Shown here: piece by piece, positions 23,516 through 34,116 of the stretch
Layout of the letters: every line of letters begins with the position of its first letter
Position numbering within the stretch: position 1 is the first letter of the stretch
From: Gymnothorax reevesii
Lineage: Eukaryota; Chordata; Actinopteri; Anguilliformes; Muraenidae
DNA: 64,000 nt
Assembly (NCBI GenBank): GCA_029721435.1
Contig: CM056574.1
Span: forward strand, 3,316,001 to 3,380,000
Reading direction: 5' to 3'
Notes under the pieces: model-generated
Seen by the model: the letters and a program-made list of their open reading frames with translations, nothing else
The model's database searches: none
What the model was told of the DNA's origin: nothing
Translations under genes and position numbers: made by a program

Positions 23516-23652
23516 CCTCCATTCCAAAAGGGAAAAATTTTGACTCATAAAGGCAAAATTTTTCTTCTCAATACAAAATGGTTAAGTGGACACTTGTCTA
23601 TATATACATATCATACAATATTCAAATAAACACGTGACATATATATACATAA

Positions 23653-24762
23653 TCAAACACGGGATAAGCAATCAGCAATCACATTGTCGGCACCCTTTAC
23701 ATGCTTAATTTCCAAGTCAAACTCCTGTAAAATCAAACTCCAATTCAACAATCTCCGATTCTTGTTTCTCATCTTACTCAAAAACATTAACGGATTGTGG
23801 TCAGTGTACACAATCATTGGCTTTTGCCCTGTACAAACATAAACATCAAAGTGTTGTAAAGATAGAACCAGAGCCAACAGCTCCTTCTCTATTGTGGAAT
23901 AGTTCCTTTGGTGGCGATTGAACTTCCTGGAGAAGTATGCCACGGGATGCTCAATGTCATCAGAGTCACTTCTCTGTAGGAGCACAGATCCACAAGCTTG
24001 GTCACTAGCATCGACCGCGATGGAGAACGGTTTGTTGAAGTCAGGAGATTTGAGCACGGGGAAGTGACACAGCAGAGACTTCAGGCGATCGAAGGCTCTC
24101 TGGCATGCATCATCCCAAGTGAACTTTACGCCTTTTTTCAGTTGGTTAGTTAGACTGAGAGCAATCTCAGCAAAGTTCTTGCAGAACTTGCGGTAGTACC
24201 CGATCATTCCAAGGAAGCGGCGCAAAGCTTTTTTGTTGTCAGGAACTGGAAAGTCCATGATGGCTTGGACTTTAGCATTTATGGGTGCCACCTTACCCTG
24301 GCCTATGACGTAGCCAAGATAGGTGACAGTTGCACAACCAAAGTCACTCTTGTTCAGGTTAACAGTCAGGTTAGCCTGGGTCAGGCGCTGGAACAACGTC
24401 TCTACATCTTTTAGATGTTCTTCCCAGGAGTCACTCCATGTGATCAGGTCATCGATGTACACACCCGTTGTGGCAATCCGGCGATTGTAGACTGTATCAT
24501 CCTTTGGAACGTGGCTGGGGCATTTTTCATGCCAAAGGGTAGGACTTCATACTGGTACAACCCAGATGATGTGGCAAAAGCAGAGATGCTCTTGGCCCTC
24601 TCAGTTAAAGGCACACACCAATAACCCTTCAATAAATCAATCTTGGTCAGAAACTTTGCTTGCCCAACTCTATCAATACAATCATCAATCCTAGGTATTG
24701 GAAACACAACAGTTCTAGTTACAGCATTGACTTTGCGATAATCTGTACAGAATCTAGTACTT
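23653..24762 (-). pseudogene. Inner element pol: reverse transcriptase core and RNase H
   Basis: From 24762 the translation continues the reverse transcriptase after the L2 insert (DYRKVNAVT, IDLLKGYWCVPL, LPFGMKNAPATFQ). A frameshift lies near 24445-24465, then the active site YIDD (at ~24460), FLGMIGYYRKFCKNF and RNase H motifs (IAVDASDQACGSVLLQ, STIEKELLAL, YTDHNPL) follow. It ends with NVIADCLSRV and a stop at 23653. Apart from the L2 insert and the frameshift the domains are well preserved. Confidence 0.88.
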
Positions 24763-25916
24763 ACATTACATTACAGGTACTTAGCAGACGCTCTTATCCA
24801 GAGCGACGTACAAAAGTGCATAAGAACAGTACAAAAGTGCAGACCTCCTAGGAGACAAGTAAAAGTGCTAACAGTAAGTGACAGAACACGTTCCATTGTT
24901 ACAGATCTAGACTATTAACAAAAAGGCAAGGTCAAAGGCAAGTGAACAAAAATGGCAACAAGGCAGAGGCAAGTGCAACAAAGAGCAATAAAATAAGTGC
25001 AATAGATCAAGTGCAACAAAGGGGCAGGAAAATCAAGTAAACTGACAAGAGTGCAACAAAATGAAGGGAAACCAAATCAAGTGATACAGTCTGGAAGTAA
25101 ACAGAATAAAGTGCAACAAATCAAAAGGATGTAGGGACAGGAATCAAGGCAGTGGAGTAGGGGAGAGGTGGAGCCTGAAGAGGTGGGTTTTCAGGCGGCG
25201 CTTGAAGATGCTCAGGGATTCTGCTGTTCTGACCTTGATAGGTAGATCATTCCACCAACGAGGTACCAGGACAGACGGCAGCCTTGAGCGGGAAGGGGAG
25301 GAGCGGAGAGGGGGAGGAGCCAGGCGACCGGAAGTGGCAGAGCGGAGTGCTCTGGCAGGGGTGTAGGACCTGAACAGTCTCTGGATGTAGGCTGGAGCAG
25401 TCTTGTTGACTCCCTGATAGGCTAGCACCAAAGTCTTGAATTTGATGCGAGCAGCAACAGGGAGCCAGTGGAGCTTTGTGAGCAGGGGGGTGACGTGGGA
25501 GTGTCTTGGGAGGTTGTGGACCAGACGAGCTGCAGCGTTCTGGATGAGCTGCAGGGGTCTAATGGCAGATGCTGGGAGGTCGGCGAGGAGTGCGTTGCAG
25601 TAGTCCAGGCGGGAGAGGATCAGCGCTTGGACTAGGAGCTGCGTTGAGTAGCTGGTGAGGAAGGGCCGGATTCTACGGATGTTGAAGAGGAAGAACCTGC
25701 AGGTCCGGGTCACTGCAGCGATGTTCACAGCAGAGGAGAGCCTGTCGTCAAACAGGACCCCAAGGTTCTTCACACTCCGCGAGGGGGAGATGGTGGTATC
25801 CCCCAGAGTGATGGTCAGATCCAGGAGAGGGGAGGATGGAGCAGGGATGTAGATCATCTCCGTCTTCGTTGGGTTGAGCTTCAGGTGATGGTTGTCCATC
25901 CAGCTCCGGATGTCTT
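24763..25916 (-). mobile_element. 5'-truncated L2 (CR1/L2 clade) LINE fragment
   Basis: The minus strand encodes the C-terminal reverse-transcriptase part of an L2 ORF2: DIRSWMDNHHLKLNPTKTE, then GVLFDDRLS, DYCNALLADL, LHWLPVAARIKFK and WWNDLPIKVRT. About 380 bp of 3' untranslated DNA ends with GTCGCTCTGGATAAGAGCGT and a (TGTAA)n tail, the typical fish L2 end. GTACTT flanks it at 24757-24762 and 25917-25922. It uses the same strand as its host and splits the reverse-transcriptase gene. The open part of its frame reaches from 25989 to 25144, starting in host sequence. Confidence 0.92.
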
Positions 25917-26314
25917 GTACTTTCATCAGGTTTTGGAACGAGCACACTGGGTGAACTCCAATCTGAGTTGGAGGGTCTGATAATATCATGTTCTAACATG
26001 TACTCAACCTCTTTCTCAGCAATCTTTCTCTTTTCAGGATTCATCCGGTACGGATGCTGTTTTATTGGTTTGGCATCACCAACATCTACATAATGAGCGG
26101 CAATAGAAACTCTTTTTGGAACATCAGGAAACAGATCCTCATATTTCTTGATCAACCTCTCAAACTGATCTCTCTGTGAGGGTTCTAAGTGTTGGAGTTT
26201 TACATCAAGATTTTGCAACACTTCAGTGTTTGACAATTTACATGAAAGAACTTCAGCTTTAATTCTTGGTTCATCATCTTGAAACTCCCCCTCATCTTCA
26301 CACGTTTTGACCAT
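25917..26314 (-). pseudogene. Inner element pol: start of reverse transcriptase
   Basis: The translation includes HPYRMNPEKRKIAEKEVEYM and SDWSSPSVLVPKPDES, the entry blocks of Ty3/Gypsy reverse transcriptase. It is cut at 25917 by the L2 insertion and resumes beyond 24762. Confidence 0.85.
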
Positions 26315-26574
26315 AGGAGAATCTGAAGTGACAGCAGCAACCCAGCATTTCTGTCATGATAAGGCTTCAGCATGTTAATGTGACACAATTTTTTTGGTTT
26401 TCTCCCATCTGGAGTCTTCACAATGTAATTGAGATCATTGAGTTTTGTCAGAATTTCATAAGGACCATGAAATCTAGCCTGCAATGGATTGGACTGCAAG
26501 GGAAACAACACAAGGACCTTGTCTCCTGGTTTAAACTCACGGCTTCTAGCCTTATGATCATACCAAGTTTTCAT
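26200..26574 (-). pseudogene. Inner element pol: integrase C-terminal domain
   Basis: The frame encodes WYDHKARSREFKPGDKVLVL and FHGPYEILTKLNDLNYIV, the SH3-like/GPY-F motif of Ty3/Gypsy integrases. It is shifted from the upstream frame and separated from it by a stop near 26590. It overlaps the next frame at 26200-26314, marking another frameshift. Confidence 0.8.
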
Positions 26575-26644
26575 TTTTCCCTGACTTCATTTCAAGTTCT
26601 CTTTGGCTAGGACACAAGCTGCACGCAATCTTTCCTTGAACTTG

Positions 26645-28279
26645 CTATTGTTCACTCAATAATAGCAAAGGTCCTCTCACTTCATGACCAAACACTAGCT
26701 CATATGGACTGAATCCAGTAGACTCCTGCACTGCTTCTCTAGCTGCAAACAACAGCAAATGAACACCTTCATCCCAGTCTTTCTCATGGTCATAACAATA
26801 AGTCCTCATCATTGTCTTGAGAGTGGAATGAAACCGCCCTAAGGCACCCTGACTTTCTGGATGATAGGCACTAGAAATAATCTGCTTTGCACCTAGTTCA
26901 TACACAACCTGCTGAAACAATCCTGAAGTGAAATTGCTACCTTGGTCTGACTGAATTTCCCTGGGAAGGCCAAACAACGTGAAGAACTTAATCAAAGCCT
27001 TCGAGATTGCCGTTGTCTTGATGTTACGTAGAGGTATGGCTTCGGGGAATCTGGTAGATGCACACATGATTGTCAACAAGTACTGATTTCCAGATCTAGT
27101 CTTGGGTAATGGACCAACACAATCAACAATGACCTTAGAGAATGGCTCCCCAAATACTGGGATAGGCTGCAATGGAGCTACAGGTGGGTCTAACTGGTGT
27201 TTTCCAACTACCTGACAAGTGTGACAGGTTTTGCAAAAGTTGGAAACGTCTTTTCGAAGCCCAGGCCAAAAGAAGTGTTTCATGATCTTATCAACAGTCT
27301 TGTTAACACCAAGATGACCTCCTAAAGGTAAACTATGAGCCATTGTTAAGATCTCATTCCTGTAGACCTTCGGAACAACAATTTGCCTGACCACTGCCCA
27401 ATCGGCATTGGCAGGGATATCAGGAGGGCGCCACTTCCGCATCAACACACCATCCTTGAGATAATACCCAACTGGAACTGCGTCTATTTCTTTATCAGGA
27501 AGGGCTCTCCTCCTTAGTGCACAAATTTCAGGATCATTAGTTTGCTCCTCAATCAACCGCTTTCTGGACAGAGACAAGTCTCCAGACACATCAGAATCAC
27601 CAAACCCCTCTGGCTGGCTGAACAATGAACTGATAAAAGTGTCTGATAAGTTCTCAAACGGGGAAACCATAGTAGGCCAATCAAAGTCATGAGGCGAACC
27701 ACCTGAGTCCTGACTATTCAATGTGCTGGACGGCACCACATCATCTTCTTCTTTAGCCTTCTTGGCCATAGCACGAGTCACTGCGCAAGAAGGATACAGA
27801 GATGGGTGCTCATCCCCATCTTCAGTGCTCGGCTGTGAAGTAAGATGTACAGGGGGAACTACTTTGCCCCCAGCCAGGTCATTGCCTAGCAACAGAGAAA
27901 CACCCTTTATAGGTAGACTTGACATAAGTCCCACCTTTACCTGTCCTGTAACTAAATCTGACTTCAAGAATATAGAGCGCAGGGGTTCAGATACAGTCCT
28001 CCCTTCAATACCTTGTACAAGTATGAAATCCCCTGAAGCGGTCTCATCACGTAACTCCAAGGAGTCCATCAACAAAAGTGACTGAGAAGCTCCGGTATCC
28101 CTTAGGATATATATGGGGACAGGAGTAGTATGCTCATTCAGAGCCACAAATCCCTCTGACACAAATGGAAGAAATTCCTCCCTCACAAAGTCAGCAGTAT
28201 CAGGCTTCTTAGCCCCACAAGGAGCAGGCAATTTAGCAGATCGGTTATCTACTACAGGGGTTTCAAACCTTGTTTTCAC
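26645..28279 (-). pseudogene. Inner element pol, first part: protease and integrase
   Basis: The 544-residue frame has the retropepsin site LRDTGASQSLLL (Asp ~61), then an integrase with an HHCC finger (HSLPLGGHLGVNK...FCKTCHTCQ), the first Asp in VIVDCVGPL and the second Asp in IQSDQGSNF (~445). The catalytic Glu expected 35 residues later is Gly (codon GGG at 26837-26839; residue ~481, GALGRFH). The frame stops at 26645 before the C-terminal domain. Integrase upstream of reverse transcriptase is the Gmr1-like order. It would not give an active integrase as read. Confidence 0.85.
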
Positions 28280-28303
28280 AAAGGCATTTGGTTTGGTATC
28301 CTT

Positions 28304-29566
28304 TTATTTTTCTTTCTTAGCTTTAAGGAACCAGCAGTTAGTTTTAACATGACCAGACTTCTTGCAATAACTGCAAACTAGACCACTTTTGTCACTGTCA
28401 GCTTTCTTACTTTGAACAGACCTGTTACTGGATTTCTGAGCACCATCACCAGATTTGTCTTTGTCTTTGGGTGAGGAATCTTGGGTATCACCATAACCCT
28501 TTTTCTGAAATTGGGACCATCTATTATTACTGCTAGACTGAAATTTGGACTTATGTGTGAGAACATATTCATCCGCAAATTTGGCAGCTGATTGCATATT
28601 CAGTGCTTGCTTCTCATTAAGGTAGGTCTTAATATCATCCTTAACACAGTTCTTGAATTCTTCAACTAACACCATCTCTTTTAGTGAGTTGAAATCATCC
28701 TTGACCTCCATAGAAGTACACCAGCGCTCAAAGCAAACCTGCTTCTCATTAGCAAATTCCACATAAGTCTGATTTTCAGATTTGTTCAGACCTCTGAATT
28801 TCTGTCGGTAAGCCTCTGGAACCAACTCATAAGCTCTCAAAATAACCTTTTTGACAACCTCATAATCAGAGGAATCATCTGCAGACAAAGCCGAATAGGC
28901 TTGTTGAGCTTTACCCTTGAGGACAGTTTCCAACATCAGAGGCCAGTGTTCCTTTGGCCACTGGCAACTCTTTGCTACCTTTTCAAAACACTGGAAATAG
29001 TTGTCAACATCCTTTTCCGAAAATGGAGGCACCAATTTTACCTCCTGGCTAGCCCGAAATTTATTTTCAGTTTGAATTTTAATTTTTAGTTGCTCCATTT
29101 GGAGTCTTTCTTCTCTATCGAATTTCTCTAATTCAAAATCTCTCTGTCTTGCAAATTTTTCTAACTCAAATTCTCTTTGTTTTTCTTTTTCTTCCCTCTC
29201 AAATTCTCTTTGTTTCTCTTTTTCCTCCCTTTCTTTTTTCTCTTCTCTTGCTAATTTTTCCAACTCAAACTGCCTTTGCTTTTCTTTTTCCTCCCTTTCT
29301 TTTTCTCTTTCCTCCCTTTCAATCTCTATCATTTTTAATTTAAGTTCCATTTCTATATTTGGATTTTCCACTGGAAACTGTTCCAGATCTCCTGGTGCAA
29401 ACACATTTTCATCAATGTAATATTCAACTATCTCTCTAGCCAGTCTTGCTTTTCGCATGGCTGGTTTTACCTCTGTCAGCTCCAACTGTCTGCAAATTTC
29501 TAGCAGTTCTGTCTTTTTAAAAGACTTCAAAACCCCTACGGTTGGTGATGCCAAGAAATCATCCAT
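28304..29566 (-). CDS. Inner element gag polyprotein (420 aa, intact frame)
   Basis: A single uninterrupted frame starts MDDFLASPTVG. Residues ~75-165 are extremely Glu/Lys/Arg-rich and form a probable long coiled coil. Residues ~180-350 resemble the retrotransposon gag capsid fold (PPFSEKDVDNYFQCFEKVA, then VPEAYRQKFRGL). A CCHC zinc knuckle, CSYCKKSGHVKTNC, lies at ~398-411. The product would package element RNA in cytoplasmic particles. The frame ends 25 nt before the next Met of the pol frame, so pol would need frameshifting, readthrough or reinitiation. It is the only intact protein frame of the nested block. Confidence 0.9.
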   Translation of the reverse strand: MDDFLASPTVGVLKSFKKTELLEICRQLELTEVKPAMRKARLAREIVEYYIDENVFAPGDLEQFPVENPNIEMELKLKMIEIEREEREKEREEKEKQRQFELEKLAREEKKEREEKEKQREFEREEKEKQREFELEKFARQRDFELEKFDREERLQMEQLKIKIQTENKFRASQEVKLVPPFSEKDVDNYFQCFEKVAKSCQWPKEHWPLMLETVLKGKAQQAYSALSADDSSDYEVVKKVILRAYELVPEAYRQKFRGLNKSENQTYVEFANEKQVCFERWCTSMEVKDDFNSLKEMVLVEEFKNCVKDDIKTYLNEKQALNMQSAAKFADEYVLTHKSKFQSSSNNRWSQFQKKGYGDTQDSSPKDKDKSGDGAQKSSNRSVQSKKADSDKSGLVCSYCKKSGHVKTNCWFLKAKKEK

Positions 29567-29679
29567 TGCTGCTGATCTGTCAATATATTTATATAGGAAA
29601 ATTCAAAAAACAATTTTACAGTTTGAAATGTTAGATTTTCAATAAATTACTTACACAATGGTCTGTTCCGGACTTGAGC

Positions 29680-30160
29680 CCCCAATTTGTTATTACATTT
29701 ATAACACAACAGCAACAGCAAGGGATGACAGACACAGTTTTAAAAACTTAAACATATTTAATGAAAAAAAACAAAGACTAAACTACTATCTACAACTCTA
29801 CTGACCAAGATTGAATAGAAAAAAAACAGAAATATTTACAGTCCCTTGGTGATGTCCTGGGTGAGGAAAAAAAATGCTCTAACACAGGCAAAAATCCACA
29901 AAAGAAACTTCACAGGTCTTGAACAGAAATGACAGGTCTGGTCACATGTATCCTTCTCCTTGCAATTTCTCCTACCACTACTTGTCTCAATTCTTTTCCT
30001 TATATACTCTTTTGCAGACCCCACCCACATTTAGACCTCTTTTTTTTATTTTCGGGAACTTGTCCCAGACATGTCCAGGACATGTCTAAACCTAGCTCCA
30101 GTCTGGGCTGAATAAAAAAAAGGTCAATGCTGCCATCTAGTGGCCTCCATTCACATCACA
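29680..30160 (-). repeat. Inner element 5' LTR
   Basis: It lies directly upstream (minus orientation) of the probable primer-binding site and gag. It is nearly identical to the 3' LTR. A TATATA box candidate (near 30000) would serve retrotransposon transcription. Confidence 0.9.
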
Positions 30161-30350
30161 GAATAATCATATATATAACAACCAGTGCAATTTTCACAAT
30201 CAAATTGAAAAGCAAAATTACATTTTTCACAATAAAATAAAGAAATAAAATTACATACGTGAAAGTGCATCTGGGATTGTATTATCTTTTCCCCTGGTGT
30301 GAGAAATATCCAAATCGTACTCTTGCCAAAGTAAACTCCATCTCCGTAAT

Positions 30351-31217
30351 TATAAAGAAGAAACTGGAGCACTCAAAACACCAGTATAATTTATTAAGGT
30401 GCCAAGACTGACGTTTCGACGCACTGCGTCTTCCTCAGAGTCAAACAAGTATGGTAAATCTGGGACAGCTAAATACCCTCCTACACACAGAGAAAAACTT
30501 CCCATTGGAAAATAAGGGAACAGGGAGGTATCCATAACATACCAATACTGTGACCCCATACAAGAAGGAGGTGTTACCAAGAGAATCACCGTAAATCCAC
30601 TAACAATCATAGTAAAACAAGATGTAACACAAACAATGGACACAGAACTTACAATCCAACATTTTACAGAAAACAAGAAAGGTTTAACTCTTCATTTAGT
30701 CCATGTGGTTCCACTGTATTTAATGTGTAGATCCAGTAAGCTTCTCTTTTAAGTAATTTATTATTAATATCTCCACCCCTCTGGGAAGGAACAATTTTTT
30801 CGATTCCGCAAAATTTTAATGATGCAGCCGAACCATGATTCATTTGGGAATAGTGTCTTGCTATCGCATAGTCCATATTTTGGTTACGAATAGCCGCCTT
30901 GTGTTCGGCGATGCGGAGTTTCAGGGAGCGTTTGGTTTGGCCAACATAAAGCAGTCCACACGGACACTTGAGGATATAAACAACATGAGTGGTGCTACAG
31001 TTTATGAATGAGTTTATCTTATATTTTTTACCTGTGCGTGGGTGACAAAAATATTTGGCGTTGGATGAATTAGAGCAATGGGTACAATGCCCACATGGTT
31101 GCCCCCTCCACCTATAGGTTTTTATCAATGTGGGCATTGTATATTCGGATTTATTGTCCTTTCTGCGAGCACCGACCTCCACTAACAGAGGGGCTGAAGC
31201 GCAAGGGGTTCCTTCAT
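30351..31217 (-). mobile_element. Penelope-like element, 5'-truncated
   Basis: The fragment carries a GIY-YIG endonuclease reading frame and a ~310-bp 3' region with a hammerhead-like core. It is bordered by a perfect 14-bp duplication TCCATCTCCGTAAT (30337-30350 and 31218-31231). Reverse transcriptase is lacking because of 5' truncation. It interrupts the outer element's RNase H, which continues below 30336 (LLWQEYDLDISHTRGKDN). Confidence 0.92.
30406..30440 (-). ncRNA. Hammerhead-ribozyme-like core in the Penelope-like element
   Basis: On the minus strand CTGAGGA (30432-30438) fits the CUGANGA core. It is followed by a five-base-pair stem II (GACGC-AGT-GCGTC), then GAAA, a two-pair stem III (AC-GTCA-GT) and a C at the expected cleavage position. 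Hammerheads are known from Penelope-like element terminal repeats. No good stem I was found next to the core, so activity of this copy is doubtful. Confidence 0.6.
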
Positions 31218-31497
31218 TCCATCTCCGTAATCTTTGATTCTTGTTTTTGATCTTATGCAAGAACGTGAGGGGATTGTGGTCACTGAAGACCTTGATGGAA
31301 GTAGCAGAAAAAATCAAATAGACTTCAAAATGTTGTAAAGCCAAAACAAGTGCCAAACATTCTTTTTCAATTCTTGAGTAGTTTTTCTGATGTTTATCAA
31401 ACTTTTTGGAAAAGTAACAAAGAGGTTGATCTACTCCATCAGTGTCTTCCTGCAGTAAAATGGCGCCTGCACCAATATCACTGGTATCAACAACCAA
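30664..31497 (-). pseudogene. Chimeric frame: outer RNase H fused to Penelope GIY-YIG domain
   Basis: This uninterrupted 277-residue frame starts in the outer element's RNase H (DTSDIGAGAILLQ, RIEKECLALVLALQHFEVYL, FSDHNPLTFL). At 31217 it passes, in frame, into the inserted Penelope-like element. The second part has a CxxC pair (PCGHCTHC) and a GIY-YIG nuclease domain (VVYILKCPCGLLYVGQTKRSLKLRIAEHK), ending NEELNLSCFL. RNase H would cut RNA in hybrids; the GIY-YIG enzyme nicks DNA in Penelope-like elements. The fusion is a by-product of insertion. Whether it is expressed is unknown. Confidence 0.9.
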
Positions 31498-32860
31498 CTC
31501 GAACTCCTTTTTGAAATTCGGAGATAAGAGAACTGGTGCATTTTTGAGGATAGCTTTCAGTTGATCAAATGATTTTTAACATTTTTCATCCCAAACAAAT
31601 TTTGCATTTTTCTTCAGTAAATTGGTCAAAGGTTCAGAGATGATAGAGAGTTTTTTACAGAATTTTCTGTAGTAGCCAGCCATCCCTAGAAATGTCATTA
31701 GTTGTCTTTTAGTTGTAGGCTCAGGAAATTCAGTGATAACTTTTACTTTCACATCAATAGGTTTGACTTGACCGTGTCCGATATGACCTAAGTAAACAAC
31801 TGTAGCTTTACAAAAGAAACTTTTAACAAGGTCAGCTTGGCATCACTCACTCTCTGAAAGAAGTTTCTGATGTAGGTGAGGTGCTCTTGGATGCTGTCTC
31901 TGGTGATGATAATGTCATCAATATAGGCTTCACATCCTGGTAGTCAGCAATCACTCTGTTTAACAGATGTTGGAAGGTGGCCGGAGAATTTTTCATTCTA
32001 AATGGCATGATTTTCTATTGGTATAATCCACCTGGTGTGACAAAGGCAGAGATCTCCTTTGCTCTATCTGTTCGAGGGATCTGCCAGAGGCCCTTGAGGA
32101 GATCAAATTTAGTGACATACTTTGACTGTCCAACTTTGTCAATGCAGTCATCAATCCTGGGAATAGGATATGAGTCCGTTTTTGATAGAGCGTCGCATTC
32201 CTGTAGTCTGTCACCATTCTATATGTTCCATTGGGTTTGGGAACTAGGATGCATGGAGACGCCAGTCGCTGTTACTTGGTCCAACAAAGTCATTTTCAAG
32301 CAGATATTTGACTTCTTGTTTAAGGTATTTCTGCTTCTCTTGATTCATTCTGTAAGTATGCAGTTTTACAGGCTCGGCATCATCTTGTAGGATGACATCA
32401 TGGTAAACTATATCAGTCCTTGATGGAACGTCAGGGAATATTTGACTATATTAAAATATGAGCTGCTTTAGCTGTTGTTGTTGAAAAGGGTCCAGGTGGG
32501 ACAACTTGCTGTCAATATTTTGAAGAATGTCTGAATTTTCAAGTTTGACTGTGACTACCCCTTAGAAAATGAACCTGGTCCAATCTTCTTCAGAATTTTC
32601 CAGTTAAACTGTATTTACCACATTGACTGGCTTTTGCTGAGGGTCTCTATCAATGTATTCTTTCAGCATGTTGATGTGACACATTTGTTTTGTTTCCTCC
32701 TTCCAGGGGTTAAAATTTGTAATTTAGATCACTGACCTTTCTGAGAACAGTGTAAGGGCCAAAATATCGGGCTCTTAGAGGGTTTCCAGGAGCTGGCAAA
32801 AGTGCAAGAACTTTCTCACCAGTTTTAAAACTTATATCTTTTGAATGAAGGTCATATCTG
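31498..32860 (-). pseudogene. Outer element integrase tail and reverse transcriptase (broken)
   Basis: From 32860 downward the translation gives the integrase C-terminal region (near 32640-32860), then reverse-transcriptase blocks in several frames. Examples are IDDCIDKVGQSKYVTKFDLL near 32070-32160 and the FLGMAGYYRKFC region near 31650-31700. A lesion near 31860-31960 has removed or disrupted the YIDD region. Many stops are present. Confidence 0.75.
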
Positions 32861-32864
32861 GCTT

Positions 32865-34029
32865 TCATTTTCCCTGAGCTTCTTTGAGATTAGACTTAGC
32901 AAGGTCATAAGCTTTACAGAGACAATTACAGAAGTCAGAGACATTCTGAAGCAAGTTCATTGGGACATCATCTTCGGTGAGGAACTTTTCCTTCAGAAGC
33001 TTCAGAGGTCCACGGACTGTATACTCAAAAACAAGCTCAAAAGGACTGAACCCAAGAGACTCCTGAACAGCTTCACGGGCAGCAAACAGAAGAAGATGGA
33101 CACCTTCATCCCAATCTTTCTCAGTGTCAAAGCAGTAGGTCCGTATCATCTTCTTCAGGGTTTGATGGAACCTCTCCAAGGCACCTTGACTCTCAGGATG
33201 GTAAGCTGATGACCTGTATTATTTAATACCAAGCTCAAGCATAACTTGTTGAATTATGCCAGACATGAAATTTGACCCATAATCAGACTGAATAGACTTA
33301 GGAAGACTAACAAAGCAGAAAAACTTAGTAAAAGCCTTGATGATAGTCTTCGCCTTGATATTACAAAGTGGAATTGCCTCAGGAAACCGAGTGGAAGCAC
33401 CCATGATAGTCAGTAAGTACTCACAACCAGACCTAGTCTTCGACCATGGTCCAACACAGTCAATGGTTATCCGACCGAAAGGTTCTTCAAAAGCGGGAAT
33501 GGGCTTAAGTTGAGCCTTTGGAATATTCTGGTTCGGCTTCCCAACCATTTGACAAGTATGACAGGATTTGCAGTACTCCTGTACATCGGACCTCATGGAA
33601 GGCCAGAAGAAATGATTCCTGACACGTTGAAAGGTCTTCTTGATAGCCAAAAGACCTGACATAGGATTGTCATGGGCCAGACTAAGAGTTTCTTGATGAT
33701 AAGACTTTGAAAGAACAATTTGATGGGTGATCATCCACTTTTCATCTGCAGAAACGTCAGGTGGACACCACTTTCTCATGCACACCATTTTTGTAGTAAA
33801 AACAGACAGGAACTAGAGTAGCCTCTTGTTCACTTGCAGCCTGTGGTAGAAGATGCACTAGATCACAAGCTTGTTGTTGCTCATGAATTAGTTGTTTCCG
33901 AGACAGAATGCCATTAGAATGACCTGACAAGGACAAGTCTGAAGATTCCCCAGACATCTCAGGACTGGAAGGTTCCTGATGACAACACTGCCCAATGAAG
34001 GTGTCTGCCAAGTTAAAGTCCAGGTCCAC
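32865..34029 (-). pseudogene. Outer element integrase (broken)
   Basis: Three frames (33757-34029, 33219-33788, 32865-33179) give a linker, the zinc-finger domain (FFWPSMRSDVQEYCKSCHTCQM), the first Asp (ITIDCVGPW), the second Asp (IQSDYGSNF) and the catalytic Glu in GALERFHQTLKK near 33175. The Glu is retained here, unlike in the inner copy. Frame changes near 33770 and 33215 make it non-functional. Confidence 0.85.
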
Positions 34030-34116
34030 ATCATTTTGAATACCCTTTTTGGCTATAGAACGAGTAACTGCGTATGAAGGATAGAGGTCTGGAATTTCCT
34101 CCTCAATAGAGTCAGA

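Larger units (their letters stand above)
23027..30160 (-). mobile_element. Inner Gmr1-like Ty3/Gypsy retrotransposon
   Basis: Near-identical ~485-bp LTRs at 23027-23515 and 29680-30160 (by eye roughly 2% different plus short indels) bracket gag, protease, integrase, reverse transcriptase and RNase H, in that order on the minus strand. LTRs start TGTGATG after a purine tract (GGAATGGAGG). A TGGGGGCTCAAGTCCGG segment next to the 5' LTR (29664-29683) is the likely primer-binding site. Insertion was in the outer element's 3' untranslated part. High LTR identity indicates a recent arrival, yet pol is already damaged by frameshifts, an L2 insertion and a changed integrase residue. Confidence 0.9.

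Noticed and set aside
27723..28352. Plus-strand frames of ~80-120 codons
   Set aside because: Antisense shadows of the inner element's protease/gag junction.
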